Shown one piece after another: positions 42,317 through 52,717 of a stretch of DNA of 64,000 nucleotides; the first letter of the stretch is position 1, and every line of letters starts with the position of its first letter. Made by a program: the position numbers and the translations under genes. Where the stretch lies: positions 124,001 to 188,000 of the forward strand of contig DDPF01000010.1 in NCBI GenBank assembly GCA_002342065.1, read 5' to 3'. This DNA is from Bacteroidetes bacterium UBA2475 (GTDB lineage: Bacteria; Bacteroidota; Bacteroidia; B-17B0; Aurantibacillaceae). The notes below the pieces were generated by a model that was not told the DNA's origin, did not search any database, and saw only the letters and a list, made by a program, of their open reading frames with translations.

Positions 42317-44464
42317 ATGAAAAAAAATGTATTTACACTTATTATGTTGTTGGCCTTAATAAGCTTAAAAGCGCAACAAGGCTATCATATTCAAACACCA
42401 ATTGGTAATGGAACCGAAATGCGGGCGTTAAACAACGACTCATTATACCTGTCATCGGGTGTAAATGGTAATTCACATATAGTCTACATAAATTCAAACA
42501 CTAAAGAATGGAAATATATAAACACTAACCCGCTTCCAAATTATGGCACACCTGTTATGCGTGATAAAAACAATGGCATACTGCGTACATCTAATGGCCA
42601 GTCGGTTCAGGCAACTTCCGATGGCTGGCAAACAGTAACAACATCTACCGCCACAATTAAATTTGCTCATAAATCACCCGCAGGTTATTACGGATTAAAT
42701 TTTCTTTCATCAAGCAGTTACAGTTTGTATTTTTCTACAGACGGGTTAAACTGGAACCTTTCGCAAGCTGCAGGAACAATAACAAGTATGAAGAATTTTG
42801 GTAATAAAGTTTATGCATTTGGTGGGGGATCATTATCTTATGTTTCTATGAATGGAGGACAAACCTATACAAGCGTTGCTAATACAGGAACTTTTACCGG
42901 CACCTTTGTTGATTTTTATATGGCCAGTGCCGATACATTTATTGTTATAATGAGCGGCTCGGTTTGCAAAAGTTATAACGGTGGTACTACATGGACAAAT
43001 ACGCCATTACCGGGCGCAGTAGGAGGTTCGGTTGCATTTAAAAATAAAAACGAATTTGCCGTTCAACCGCTAAACGGTACCACAACATTTTCTTATACTA
43101 CCGATGGTGGCACAACATGGTCGGCAAATAGCAATCCTCCACCCGCTCCATTAGGCGGAAGACTCACTTACATAAATAATTATTATTACATGTACCCACA
43201 CTTTAGAACAAATGATTATGGCGCAACATGGGAACATTTTTTGCCAAATCTTGCAGGACAGGTTTATAGCATAGATTTTAATGGCAACAAAGGTTTACTT
43301 GGCATGAAAAGCGGCAAGTATGCTTACTCGTTAAATAAAGGCCGTTCTGTTACACATTTTACAAACACAATTTCAAGTAATGAAGATATAATGGCTGCAA
43401 AAGTTTTAAGCAACGGAACATTTTTAGCAGGTGACCGTAAAGGTCAAATTTACACAAGCTCAAATAACGGACAAACATGGGTAAATAAAAATACATCGGG
43501 CTCAAATCTTAACAGCATTAGATTTTTAATGTCTGCCAATGAAAATACAATAGTTTTAACCAGAGCGGGCTTACCTATGGTATCAACAGATGCAGGCGCT
43601 ACATTTTCGATGGTAACTTATGCAATAAATGGCGGCACTCATGCAACTGCCATTAAACCAAATGGGCAATTAATGGATGCAAGAGATGTGAATGGATTTG
43701 AAATGCGCACATTTGATCAGTCAGGAAACACAAACGTTATTTACACGTATACAAGTACAGGCTCTGAAAGTCTTGCCGGATTTTATATGGTAAACGATAA
43801 TATTGGTTACGTTATGACAAGAGATAACAATGCCAAAACGAATAAGATCTATAAAACCACTGATGGCGGAAATACCTTTACTCCAAAAACTGATATTGGG
43901 CAGGTTGTTAACGGTGCCTCGGCATATATAAACGCTCCGTTTGTCTCAGGTGTGCCTTTGTTTTATAGTTTTGGTGTAGATACAATTATTGTGACTGCCA
44001 ATTATAATAATTATTATCATATTTCTGTAGATGGAGCCACCACATGGAGTACAGTTATGACTCCATTCAACAACACAACATACGGCACTAAGATTTATAA
44101 AATGAACTTCTTTACGTCAAAGAGTTACATCGCATCTACAGGAGATAGTTTTAATCCCCTGGGCTTGTATTTGAATACACAAGGCGGAAGCTCAACAACT
44201 ATTGGTATTAAAGAATTAAATTTTACCGATAAAAAAGGGAGTCTTGTTTTATTCCCAAACCCGGCAGCTAACGCTACTTTAATTTCATTTTTAAATTCAG
44301 AAGAAGTACAAGTGAATATCTTTAATATGAGCGGACATTTAATAAGATCCCAGTTTACAAACTCTGGCACATTCTCAATTGAAGATTTGGCATCAGGATT
44401 ATATATTGTAAGGGTCCAGGAAAAAGATAAAGCTGTTAGAACTGCTAAGCTAGTTATCCAATAA
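42317..44464 (+). CDS. T9SS type A protein with BNR/Ycf48-like beta-propeller
   Basis: A 715-residue secreted protein. I use the ATG at 42317, which gives a standard signal peptide (MKKNVFTLIMLLALISLKAQ); a frame from 42287 would add ten residues. The body is built of repeated blades with the Asp-box-like pattern S-x-[DN]-x-G-x-T-W (TSDGWQTV, YNGGTTWTNT, TTDGGTTWSAN, SNNGQTWVNK, TTDGGNTF, SVDGATTWS), as in sialidase/BNR and Ycf48-like propellers. No sialidase catalytic residues are evident. The C-terminal type A sorting domain reads LVLFPNPAANATLISF, VNIFNMSGHLIRSQF, LASGLYIVRVQEKDKAVRTAKLVIQ. Probably a surface-bound ligand-binding propeller. Confidence 0.86.
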   Translation: MKKNVFTLIMLLALISLKAQQGYHIQTPIGNGTEMRALNNDSLYLSSGVNGNSHIVYINSNTKEWKYINTNPLPNYGTPVMRDKNNGILRTSNGQSVQATSDGWQTVTTSTATIKFAHKSPAGYYGLNFLSSSSYSLYFSTDGLNWNLSQAAGTITSMKNFGNKVYAFGGGSLSYVSMNGGQTYTSVANTGTFTGTFVDFYMASADTFIVIMSGSVCKSYNGGTTWTNTPLPGAVGGSVAFKNKNEFAVQPLNGTTTFSYTTDGGTTWSANSNPPPAPLGGRLTYINNYYYMYPHFRTNDYGATWEHFLPNLAGQVYSIDFNGNKGLLGMKSGKYAYSLNKGRSVTHFTNTISSNEDIMAAKVLSNGTFLAGDRKGQIYTSSNNGQTWVNKNTSGSNLNSIRFLMSANENTIVLTRAGLPMVSTDAGATFSMVTYAINGGTHATAIKPNGQLMDARDVNGFEMRTFDQSGNTNVIYTYTSTGSESLAGFYMVNDNIGYVMTRDNNAKTNKIYKTTDGGNTFTPKTDIGQVVNGASAYINAPFVSGVPLFYSFGVDTIIVTANYNNYYHISVDGATTWSTVMTPFNNTTYGTKIYKMNFFTSKSYIASTGDSFNPLGLYLNTQGGSSTTIGIKELNFTDKKGSLVLFPNPAANATLISFLNSEEVQVNIFNMSGHLIRSQFTNSGTFSIEDLASGLYIVRVQEKDKAVRTAKLVIQ

Positions 44465-44489
44465 ATTCTAAACTCTACTGAACTGACAG

Positions 44490-44525
44490 AAAAAAAGCCC
44501 TGCTAGATCTAGCAGGGCTTTATTA
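44490..44525. terminator. Bidirectional terminator with perfect palindrome
   Basis: AAGCCCTGCTA and TAGCAGGGCTT flank a GATC loop, a perfect 11-bp stem, with an A-run to the left and T-rich sequence to the right. It sits between the convergent T9SS gene and the lipoprotein gene at 44547. Confidence 0.9.
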
Positions 44526-44546
44526 TTGGTGTTAAAGGTCAACTAA

Positions 44547-45224
44547 TCATGGTTTTGTATAAATACCAGTACAAGTAATTGAGGTACTGTTTGCGGTATT
44601 AACTTCAGTATAAGTGATGGTCATTTTTTTACCGTCAGCCGTTATGTTACCAGTACCTGAGAAAGCGCGAGGCGCTGCAGGAATACCACAGTTAACTGTT
44701 TGAGAAGGTACAACAATAGTAGATCCTGTATTTCCTGATATATCAAAATTTACATTAGCATTCATATAGTTTGCGAATTTAGTGGTTAATACTTTTGTAG
44801 CTGATGAAGCGGTTAGAACATCCGTATAAATAGTAGGTGCCACATTAGGACATGTATCTTTTACCGCATAACTTGCAGCAATAGTGTTAGCAGTATGGCG
44901 AACATATACATTTCTTGTTGCTAGGCCTAAATTTCCGGCAGCATCATAAACGCTGTATGAAATTATATATACACCTGCCTTATTCACATCAACCGTGCCA
45001 CTTGAACTAATGCCACTTGTAAGATTGCCATCTTTGTTATCTGTTGCTGTTGCACCTTGCTCTGCATAAGCTGCATGCAGATCAACATAAATATCTCCAC
45101 CGGTAACTGAAACTGTTGGGGCTGTTGTATCTGCTTCTGGTTCAATTTTATCTTTCTTACAAGCAGTAAAGAAAATTGCGCCTGTTAAAGCTAAACACAT
45201 TAAAATAGTTTTCGAATTTTTCAT
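44547..45224 (-). CDS. Lipoprotein with DUF5011/HYR-like Ig domain
   Basis: A 225-residue putative lipoprotein: the signal peptide ends in IFFTAC (Cys22), followed by a Lys/Asp-rich stretch. Residues 35-110 form a DUF5011-type Ig-like fold: TAPTVSVTGGDIYVDLHAAYAEQGATATDNKDGNLTSGI, then NKAGVYIISYSVYDAAGN. The C-terminal part (115-225) is a separate beta domain with Cys in DTCPN, VNCGIPA and ITCTG, probably a small adhesion or ligand-binding module. The domain pair is common in Bacteroidota. Separated by 37 bases from the next gene upstream. Confidence 0.8.
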   Translation of the reverse strand: MKNSKTILMCLALTGAIFFTACKKDKIEPEADTTAPTVSVTGGDIYVDLHAAYAEQGATATDNKDGNLTSGISSSGTVDVNKAGVYIISYSVYDAAGNLGLATRNVYVRHTANTIAASYAVKDTCPNVAPTIYTDVLTASSATKVLTTKFANYMNANVNFDISGNTGSTIVVPSQTVNCGIPAAPRAFSGTGNITADGKKMTITYTEVNTANSTSITCTGIYTKP

Positions 45225-45261
45225 TTTATTTTTATTTATTTGTTTTTATTTATTTTATAAT

Positions 45262-45636
45262 TTATCCCTTGCCATCTCCTGCCTTAACATTCTCAGGCTT
45301 TTTGGCATCTTCCTTTTTCTTTTGCTCTTTTTTCAGTTTATCCAACTCTTTTTTAGTTGCATCAGCATTTTTTTCTGCTTGATCAGATTTTTGCTCTAAC
45401 TGATCTTTAACCTGATCAACCTGGTTTTGCATGTTCTCGTTTGTTTGCTTTGCAGATTCGGTTATTGAATCCTGCATAGCTTTCATCCTTGAATCAAGCT
45501 CATCTTTAATTTGATCATTCATAGATTGAATTGAATCTTTCATTTCTTCTTGTCTTTTTGCGAGATCTTCGCGACTAGGACCACAAGATGCCATAATAGC
45601 TAAAGCAGCCAAAATTGGTAAAATACTTTTTTTCAT
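45262..45636 (-). CDS. Small coiled-coil lipoprotein
   Basis: A 124-residue protein. The signal peptide MKKSILPILAALAIMASC ends in a lipobox. The mature part is an almost uninterrupted charged helix (REDLAKRQEEMKDSIQSMND, then QVDQVKDQLEQKSDQAEKNAD), a coiled coil of Lys, Asp, Gln and Glu, ending in a Lys-rich tail. It resembles Lpp- or Pcp-type helical lipoproteins in form only. It might span between membrane and cell wall. Probably cotranscribed with the DUF5011 lipoprotein gene. Confidence 0.76.
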   Translation of the reverse strand: MKKSILPILAALAIMASCGPSREDLAKRQEEMKDSIQSMNDQIKDELDSRMKAMQDSITESAKQTNENMQNQVDQVKDQLEQKSDQAEKNADATKKELDKLKKEQKKKEDAKKPENVKAGDGKG

Positions 45637-45767
45637 AGTTTTTGTTTTTCATATATTATCGCAAAACAAATGCCACTGGCCAATAATTACAATTCGCGAA
45701 ATGTGTGTATAAAATTGAGGAAAGAGGGAAATAAGGGGGAAATAAATCCGCAACTGAGTTTTACTCA

Positions 45768-45806
45768 AATAAAAAAAGGGGACCAATACCTGATCCCCTT
45801 CAAAAA
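45768..45806 (-). terminator. Terminator after the alpha-2-macroglobulin gene
   Basis: On the minus strand AAGGGGA and TCCCCTT arms pair over a short loop, and a T-tract follows (the A-run at 45771-45777 on the plus strand). It starts about 20 bases after the stop codon. Confidence 0.75.
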
Positions 45807-45819
45807 AAATATTTATGAT

Positions 45820-48800
45820 CTATTTTGTCACTTTCACTCTTATACCTTCACTGTGACTCGTAAACTCCGGCGCATACATACATTGTATGGTTGTTACACC
45901 GTTACTAAAATCACCATAATGATTTACTACTAAGGGATACTCAAATACATAAGTGCCTTTATTTAAGTATGAGAAGAAAAAATTAGTCGCAGCATCTCTT
46001 GTGCTTTCATAGTAACCCAATCCATCCTGATACCTGTAACCACTAAATACATTTGTTGGTTCAAAACCTGCGGCTCGCATATCTTTCATATGCACATAGT
46101 TCATATCCCTGTCAACACGCAATTCAATTCTCACTTTTATTTTATCACCCGGTTTTAGTTTAGTTGTGCTACTTATTGGTTCGATCACAATTCCGCTTGC
46201 CGTATTTTTTTGAAGGAACAATTGTTTCTTCAACTTAAGTGGCGTTTCGTGTGGCGTAATTTTATCTAACTGTTCAAAATACTGCCAGTAAACTGCGCCG
46301 TAACTTACACCAACATCTTTTTTTACCACTTTTACCTTACCCATGCTTGTAGGTTTGATATCACTTCCACTCCAGGTCTTTTTAAAATAACCAGTCCCGG
46401 GCTCTGCATTCAACGATTTATCATTTTTAGGATCCAGCTTAATGTCGCCAACCGTTATCTCTACATTTGGCTCGGTCGCCAACCAGTCAGTTCCTTTTAA
46501 TAATAAAGCATAAACAGCTTCTGTAGTTGCACGCGTTGTGCCCCAATGTTGTGTTTGTTTGCTTTTTATTAACCAGGTCTTAAGATCATCTACAGATTTT
46601 GTATCATTATTAATTTCATCAAAAGCTTCTATCATTAATGCCTGCATTTCAATTGGAGCCTCATACCAGTAGTAACCGTAGTTCTCTTTCCAGTACATTC
46701 CCATTTCTTCGCTGTTAATACTATTCTCTTTTAAAGATTTTAAAATATCTTTTGGAGTTTTTACATCACCAAATCTATTCAGACTTAATGCGATCATACC
46801 TTGCATAAATCTTCCGTTATCCAACCAGTATTTTTGCTCCTGCGCTTTGTAATACTCAAAATATTCTACATTACGTTTATCACGATCAATATCCTTATAA
46901 AAACTACGCATGTATAAATATTGAATAGCATTATAACTCAAATGATTTTCAGTCTTGTATTTTGGGTTATATTTTTTCATGTATTCGTATTCTTCGCGCA
47001 TTCTGTTATCGCAGTATTTAACCGCCTTATATAACATATTCCATACATCCGAATTTTCGCGCACTTTAACTACACCTAAATTATTTAAGTGACCAAAACC
47101 GCAGGTAATATGTTGCGTGATATACCAATCGTCAGGCATGCCATCAAACCACATAAAGCCCCCATTAGAACTTTGTTTCTTCATTAATTTTTTAAGCGCG
47201 CTGTTTGTTTCGTTACTCATTTTATTAAGGTCGAACAACAAACCAACACGTTTTTTATTTTCACTCTCACTCTTAGATTGTAAAACCCATGGCGTTTCTT
47301 CCAACACAACTGCCTTTAACTCCTGATTCTTTTCAAGATTAGACAAGAATGCATCAGGACTAGAAGTTTTCCATGCTTCAAAAATTGTTTTAATTTTTGG
47401 TTTAGAATTTACCACGTATGTTGCCAAACTATTTGCATAATAACGCGCAAAGGTTTGTTCAGCACACTCGTATGGATATTCCATTAAATATGGAAGCGCC
47501 TGCACTGCATACCATGCCGGGTTTGCCGTGAATTCTAAAGTGTAAGCATGATTTTTTAAAGTGGTAGAATTATTATTCTGGTTAATGAATTTAGTAAAAT
47601 TAAATTCTTTGGTTTGATTGCTACGAATTGGCATTGGCATACTTTCTGTTACCAACATTCTGTTAGTTAACACGGGTACCGCCTGCTCTTCGCCATCAGA
47701 AAAATTACCTGCCTTAGCAACTATTTTATATTTAATAGCCGAATAACCTTCAGGAATATTTAAATTCCATTCGATAGTTGTACTTAAACCTTTTTTAACT
47801 GAGAATGTGCGCGAACCAATTGAAGGAAATGGTCCGGATACTGCTTCAATTATTTTGGTGGAGATCTCTTGCTCAGTTAATGCATCAAATAATTTTAACT
47901 CAGCCATGCCTGATAATTCTTTATCTGATAAATTAGCGATCTTAGCAATAAACGTCATTTTATCTCCCTCTCTGAAAAAGCGCGGTACATTTGGCTGGAT
48001 CATTAATTCTTTTTGCGTGATCACTTCTTTTTGGAACTGGCCCGACTTAAGATCCTTTGTATGAGCTAATCCCATTACTTTCCATTTTGTTAAACTTTCG
48101 GGAACAGTGAACTTAATTATGATCTCTCCTTTTTCGTTCGTTTGAAGTTCAGGATAAAAGAAAGCCGTTTCATTAAAGTTAGAACGTGCTTTTACATTAC
48201 CTAATTCATCTCCTCCTCTTTTATCGGATTCTTTTCCTTCACCAGTTGCCGCTGTTTTGGTAGTAACAATACCATCATCCATACTTTTAGCCCCACCAAC
48301 TGCTTTTGATTCTGCCTCCTCCTTGGGTACATTGGCATCTTTTTTAGCAGACTTATTTTTCTCCACAGATTTTCTCGGTGCATTATCTTCATCTGCAGCT
48401 ACTGAAGGCATAGCTGTAGTCTCTGCGGCATAATCACCTTCAGAATCATAACCACCTCTATAATAACGGTTATAATAAAAAGATAATCCGTAATAATTTA
48501 AATGATCGTAATAACGGTAAGGTAAACTTTCGTATGGACGACTTAAATTGTTTAACTCTGTGGAGTTAGTCTGTTTATCGGTATTTGCAGCCCACTGTAA
48601 ACTGGTATAAAAACTTTGGAAGACACTGAATGACCAATAATTCGGCCTGAAAGCATCTAACGACGCATCGTACATGCTTGCAACCATTTCTGCGGCAGCT
48701 TTTTCTCCTTTTTTATCTTTTATAATTAACTTCCATTCTTCTGCTTGTCCCGGTAATAATTTATTTCTGAAAGTTTCAAATTGAATATCCAGTTCTTTAT

Positions 48801-51800
48801 TAGTGTATGGAACATAAATTACCTGATCGTTCGAATAAAAACGGTTGTTACGTATATAAGAACAATGCACTGCAAAATTTCCTCTATCTTCTTCTTCAAC
48901 TTTTATATCATTCGATTTCATGCTAAGAGGTAATACCTTAGAGGAAAGTAATTGACCCTGACGCTCTACCTCATACATAAAATTTGTATTTGGATAAGCT
49001 GAGTTATAAATAAAAGAAATTGTTTCTCCCGGCTCTGCTGTAGTTTTATTTATGTAATACCACTCAGGTACAAGCTCGGGCATATCTGTACCGCTCTTGC
49101 TAAATACAGTTACATAACAAAACGCTTTTATCTCTTCACCAAATTTATCTTTACAATTGGCTTCAATAATATAGGTTCCTGCTTTTAAATTTTTTATTTC
49201 AGTTGCCAGATCGTATTCTGTTTTGGTGCCTGTATCAAAAGTTTTATCAATTACTTTAGTATCTTTTTCCCACTTATATTTATTTGTTTCATCTGCATAA
49301 AGATCATAAGGGAAAGTTTTATAATACTCTTCTTTGTTTAACACTTGTCTGTCGGGCTGTGTCCACAACCTGCTGCGGAAAGGTTTGTTAGGTTGTTTTA
49401 ATTTATAAACTGCAAACGAACCTTTAGTTGCTTCGGCAACACCGTTTAAATTATTTGTGTTTATTCGAATAGGTTTTATGTTGCTTTGTTCTATAACTTC
49501 TTCGCTTGAAACACTTAATTGTAATGCCTGGTAACCAACAGTTACATAAGAACTGGCGCTGTGTGACTCACCATTTATATCTGTAACATCGGCACTGATC
49601 TCATAACTATAGGTAGCATAACTTTTTTTGTTAACCGATTCATCCGGCAGGGCTTTAAACTTAATAATGTAAGCGCCTGTATCATTAGTTACAGTTTCAC
49701 CATTTGTAATTTCTACTTCAGAAGATCCTCTGCTACCATAATACGGACGGTACCACCAATACCAATAAGGATAATTAATTCTTCGCACAACACGGTATTT
49801 AACCTGCGCGCCATCAATAACATTACCGGCATAAGCTTTAGCAAATCCACTAACCGTTACCTCGTCGTTTATTCTGTAACTTCCTTTTACAGGATTAAAT
49901 TGAGTTTCAAACTTAGGACGTTTGTAATCTTCAACAGAAATATAAACGCTACTATGTCCATCTGTAATACTCATTTGTCCATTTAAGCCGCCTTGCGGCG
50001 CAATGAAGGAACCATTCATAGTTCCGAATTCATTTGTAGTTAGATCTACCGAACCAACTTTTTGATAATTTACATCATAAAAAGTAACTGTTACCGGGTA
50101 TTTTGTTTTAAGCTGCTGATTTTTTCCGGCAGTACTTTCTATAAGAATACCTTTAAAATAAACGGTTTGTCCCGGACGATAAATTGCCCTATCCGTAAAG
50201 ATAAATGAGCTAATTCGCGTTGCGTTATCTTTATAAGGTTTGTAAGTGTAATAGCTGTTAGTGTTATAATAATTATCGGTTCCATTAATGAACTCAACAT
50301 AAAATTGTCTTTCGTTATTACTGGTGCCTGAAGTAATATTTAAAAAGCCTTTGTCATCTGTTTTGTAAGCGGCGCCTTTTTTAATCACATAATCACGTTC
50401 TTTATAATCGTAATACTCATACCACAGTTGCGCGGTAATACCTTTCAACGGTTCGCCGGTTTGGCGATGTAAGGCGTAAAAATCGTAAGAACCATCATCA
50501 CGACGTCTTTCTTTTGAAGCAATATCAGAAACAATACAAGTGGCGTAAGCCGATAAATTATTCTCGTATTTAAAATTCTCATTCAACGAACTTAAAATAA
50601 CATAGTAACCGGTTTCCAGTTCGGGTACTACTATTTCAGTATTATGCGATTGAAAATCACCATCATCAACAATATCCTGCGTAAAGGTTTTTACAGTTGT
50701 GTAAGTCAAAAATTTCTCATACAATTCTTTACCGTATTTTTTACGAAATAGAGTGCGTAATTCCTGACTGCTTGTTTTTACGATCTTGTAATATACTTTG
50801 TTTATATTTTGAGATGTTACCAAAGCCCTGAAAGGTTTTTTTGGTTCAGATACTTCTTCAATAATAAGATTATAAGCTTTTGTATTAATAGTGTAAATAA
50901 GATTTTTACACTCTAAAGCGCCATACGATTTTGGGAATTTTGCAATAGCATCTGTACATATTTCTATTGCAGTTTTTTTATACCATTTAAAATTATCATT
51001 TTCAAGAGGTTTATATTCTGCTGCTTTAGTATTGTGCCATACGGCCATTCTGTAATCTACCTCTGTTACTCGGGAGTTCTTAGAGAATTTATCCTGAATT
51101 GATCTTAATGAATTAAAATATAAAGTATCGTTCTTTGGGTTTTGCGAATTCTTGTGTACGTAATCCAAACGCAACAACTCTACGTCAATTAAAGCATTTG
51201 GATCTGTATCTTTTTCATGAAATAAAGTAAGGTCTTGCATCAATTTTAATGCATAATATTTTATCTCTAATGAATCGGATGGGTTGGTGATCTTAACATC
51301 AACAAACTCAGAAAACGGTTTTATCATTTCTTCACCGTTAACATTAAATTGTGCTGATGGCCTTGAAACGTCCGGCTCGGTACTCATAAAAAAAGAAAGC
51401 GCGCGATGCGCTAAAAAATCGTATAATGTTGGTCGCCATTGGCGACACTCTTGTGTACCTTTGTTTAAAACGTCATCATAAATATCAATTTTTGTTCTTT
51501 TTAAACTATCGGTGTTTTCTAAAGACGCTTTGTAGTTAACAATAACGGCATTAGTAATTGTTTTTAGGTCCCATGTTTCAATATCATCGTTCTTAAAACC
51601 TACAGTGGTGGTGCGGTTATAAAATTTCCAACGGTTATTTTGAAAATATTGCCAGAAAGCATCGGCCAAAATACTATGAAGAACAGGCTTTATAGGATAT
51701 TTTGCAGCTTTAGCCTCATCCCTTAATTTAAAGATCGATTTTTCTAAAGAAAATTCTTCTTTATAGCTTTCAAACTTCATACGGTGTAAAACAGCTTTTA

Positions 51801-52044
51801 CAAACTGGGCCGAATTGTTCTCGGTTTTGGCTTTGTCGTAAATAGCCTCTACAATTTTTAAAGCGCTCTCTGTTAAGCCTTTATTTTGGCAACTATCTAC
51901 GCTTTTCCATAATTTAGGGTAAGAATCCCCTTTATTAAATAAAATCATGTCTTTTTTTGGTGAAAATTTGTAAAATAAACTTATTCCTAATGCTGCCGAA
52001 GCAAGCATAATTACTGCAAAACTTAGCGATTTTTTAAACAACAT
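45820..52044 (-). CDS. Alpha-2-macroglobulin family protein
   Basis: A very large (2074-residue) protein with an N-terminal signal anchor (FAVIMLASAALGISLFYKF). The first 500 residues are helical, then come macroglobulin domains (GYYVILSSLN, FTDRAIYRPGQTVYFKGI, the MG-type IAPQGGLNGQMSITDG and so on), a bait-like low-complexity region (about 1245-1310, rich in Lys, Ala, Glu and Asp), and a complement-like thioester domain. The thioester region reads YECAEQTFARY with Cys1527, so C-x-E-Q is kept but the usual Gly is Ala. The C-terminus is a receptor-binding-like domain. Such proteins trap proteases in the periplasm. The partner PbpC is not nearby. Confidence 0.9.
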   Translation of the reverse strand: MLFKKSLSFAVIMLASAALGISLFYKFSPKKDMILFNKGDSYPKLWKSVDSCQNKGLTESALKIVEAIYDKAKTENNSAQFVKAVLHRMKFESYKEEFSLEKSIFKLRDEAKAAKYPIKPVLHSILADAFWQYFQNNRWKFYNRTTTVGFKNDDIETWDLKTITNAVIVNYKASLENTDSLKRTKIDIYDDVLNKGTQECRQWRPTLYDFLAHRALSFFMSTEPDVSRPSAQFNVNGEEMIKPFSEFVDVKITNPSDSLEIKYYALKLMQDLTLFHEKDTDPNALIDVELLRLDYVHKNSQNPKNDTLYFNSLRSIQDKFSKNSRVTEVDYRMAVWHNTKAAEYKPLENDNFKWYKKTAIEICTDAIAKFPKSYGALECKNLIYTINTKAYNLIIEEVSEPKKPFRALVTSQNINKVYYKIVKTSSQELRTLFRKKYGKELYEKFLTYTTVKTFTQDIVDDGDFQSHNTEIVVPELETGYYVILSSLNENFKYENNLSAYATCIVSDIASKERRRDDGSYDFYALHRQTGEPLKGITAQLWYEYYDYKERDYVIKKGAAYKTDDKGFLNITSGTSNNERQFYVEFINGTDNYYNTNSYYTYKPYKDNATRISSFIFTDRAIYRPGQTVYFKGILIESTAGKNQQLKTKYPVTVTFYDVNYQKVGSVDLTTNEFGTMNGSFIAPQGGLNGQMSITDGHSSVYISVEDYKRPKFETQFNPVKGSYRINDEVTVSGFAKAYAGNVIDGAQVKYRVVRRINYPYWYWWYRPYYGSRGSSEVEITNGETVTNDTGAYIIKFKALPDESVNKKSYATYSYEISADVTDINGESHSASSYVTVGYQALQLSVSSEEVIEQSNIKPIRINTNNLNGVAEATKGSFAVYKLKQPNKPFRSRLWTQPDRQVLNKEEYYKTFPYDLYADETNKYKWEKDTKVIDKTFDTGTKTEYDLATEIKNLKAGTYIIEANCKDKFGEEIKAFCYVTVFSKSGTDMPELVPEWYYINKTTAEPGETISFIYNSAYPNTNFMYEVERQGQLLSSKVLPLSMKSNDIKVEEEDRGNFAVHCSYIRNNRFYSNDQVIYVPYTNKELDIQFETFRNKLLPGQAEEWKLIIKDKKGEKAAAEMVASMYDASLDAFRPNYWSFSVFQSFYTSLQWAANTDKQTNSTELNNLSRPYESLPYRYYDHLNYYGLSFYYNRYYRGGYDSEGDYAAETTAMPSVAADEDNAPRKSVEKNKSAKKDANVPKEEAESKAVGGAKSMDDGIVTTKTAATGEGKESDKRGGDELGNVKARSNFNETAFFYPELQTNEKGEIIIKFTVPESLTKWKVMGLAHTKDLKSGQFQKEVITQKELMIQPNVPRFFREGDKMTFIAKIANLSDKELSGMAELKLFDALTEQEISTKIIEAVSGPFPSIGSRTFSVKKGLSTTIEWNLNIPEGYSAIKYKIVAKAGNFSDGEEQAVPVLTNRMLVTESMPMPIRSNQTKEFNFTKFINQNNNSTTLKNHAYTLEFTANPAWYAVQALPYLMEYPYECAEQTFARYYANSLATYVVNSKPKIKTIFEAWKTSSPDAFLSNLEKNQELKAVVLEETPWVLQSKSESENKKRVGLLFDLNKMSNETNSALKKLMKKQSSNGGFMWFDGMPDDWYITQHITCGFGHLNNLGVVKVRENSDVWNMLYKAVKYCDNRMREEYEYMKKYNPKYKTENHLSYNAIQYLYMRSFYKDIDRDKRNVEYFEYYKAQEQKYWLDNGRFMQGMIALSLNRFGDVKTPKDILKSLKENSINSEEMGMYWKENYGYYWYEAPIEMQALMIEAFDEINNDTKSVDDLKTWLIKSKQTQHWGTTRATTEAVYALLLKGTDWLATEPNVEITVGDIKLDPKNDKSLNAEPGTGYFKKTWSGSDIKPTSMGKVKVVKKDVGVSYGAVYWQYFEQLDKITPHETPLKLKKQLFLQKNTASGIVIEPISSTTKLKPGDKIKVRIELRVDRDMNYVHMKDMRAAGFEPTNVFSGYRYQDGLGYYESTRDAATNFFFSYLNKGTYVFEYPLVVNHYGDFSNGVTTIQCMYAPEFTSHSEGIRVKVTK

Positions 52045-52182
52045 AGTGTATCTTTTTAAATTTAGATGCTTATAACTCTAAAATTCCATAAGCAGGTACT
52101 AAAATAACCTAAAAAAATCTAACTATTTAAACAGAAAATTAACCAAAAAAAACCGATATTAGTAGCAAACAAACACAGATTT

Positions 52183-52707
52183 ATGGAAGGACTTATTGAA
52201 ATTTTAAAGATAATTTTACCTGCTGCCGCGGTTTTTGCCGCTGCATTTTTTACAGTTCATCGTTTTTTGGATAACGAGCAAAAAAGAAGGGATCATGAAC
52301 TTAAAAAAAATGCCCAATCCTCTATTACTCCTATAAAAATACAGGCATACGAACGAATTGTTATTTTTCTTGAAAGGATCCATCCAAATACACTGGTAGT
52401 TAGGGTAAATAAACATGGCATGACCGCCCAACAACTGCATGTTGAGTTGGTAAAGACCATTAAAAGCGAATACGAACATAATTTATCGCAGCAAATTTAT
52501 GTTAGTCATAACGCCTGGGAATTGGTAAAAACGGCTAAAGAAGAAATAATTAAACTCATTAATATTTCTGCTACTAAAGTGGCTCACGATAACAGTAGCA
52601 ACGAAATGGCCATGATGGTGCTTAACATCACTGCCAACATTGATAAAAAAATGCCTAACGAAGTGGCGCTTGATTATGTAAAAAAAGAAGTGAGCCAGAT
52701 CTTTTAA
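52183..52707 (+). CDS. DUF7935-like membrane-anchored protein
   Basis: A 174-residue protein with an N-terminal hydrophobic segment (residues 8-26) and then a helical soluble part. It resembles a conserved Bacteroidota family (DUF7935 by memory) whose genes lie next to methylmalonyl-CoA mutase. Seen are the juxtamembrane FFTVHRFLDNEQKRRDHELKKN, PIKIQAYERIVIFLERIHPN, and EYEHNLSQQIYVSHNAWELVKTAKEEI. It starts the operon with mutA (10 bases) and mutB. Function unknown; a scaffold or membrane tether for the mutase is possible but not shown. Confidence 0.7.
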   Translation: MEGLIEILKIILPAAAVFAAAFFTVHRFLDNEQKRRDHELKKNAQSSITPIKIQAYERIVIFLERIHPNTLVVRVNKHGMTAQQLHVELVKTIKSEYEHNLSQQIYVSHNAWELVKTAKEEIIKLINISATKVAHDNSSNEMAMMVLNITANIDKKMPNEVALDYVKKEVSQIF

Positions 52708-52717
52708 ATAAAACAAG

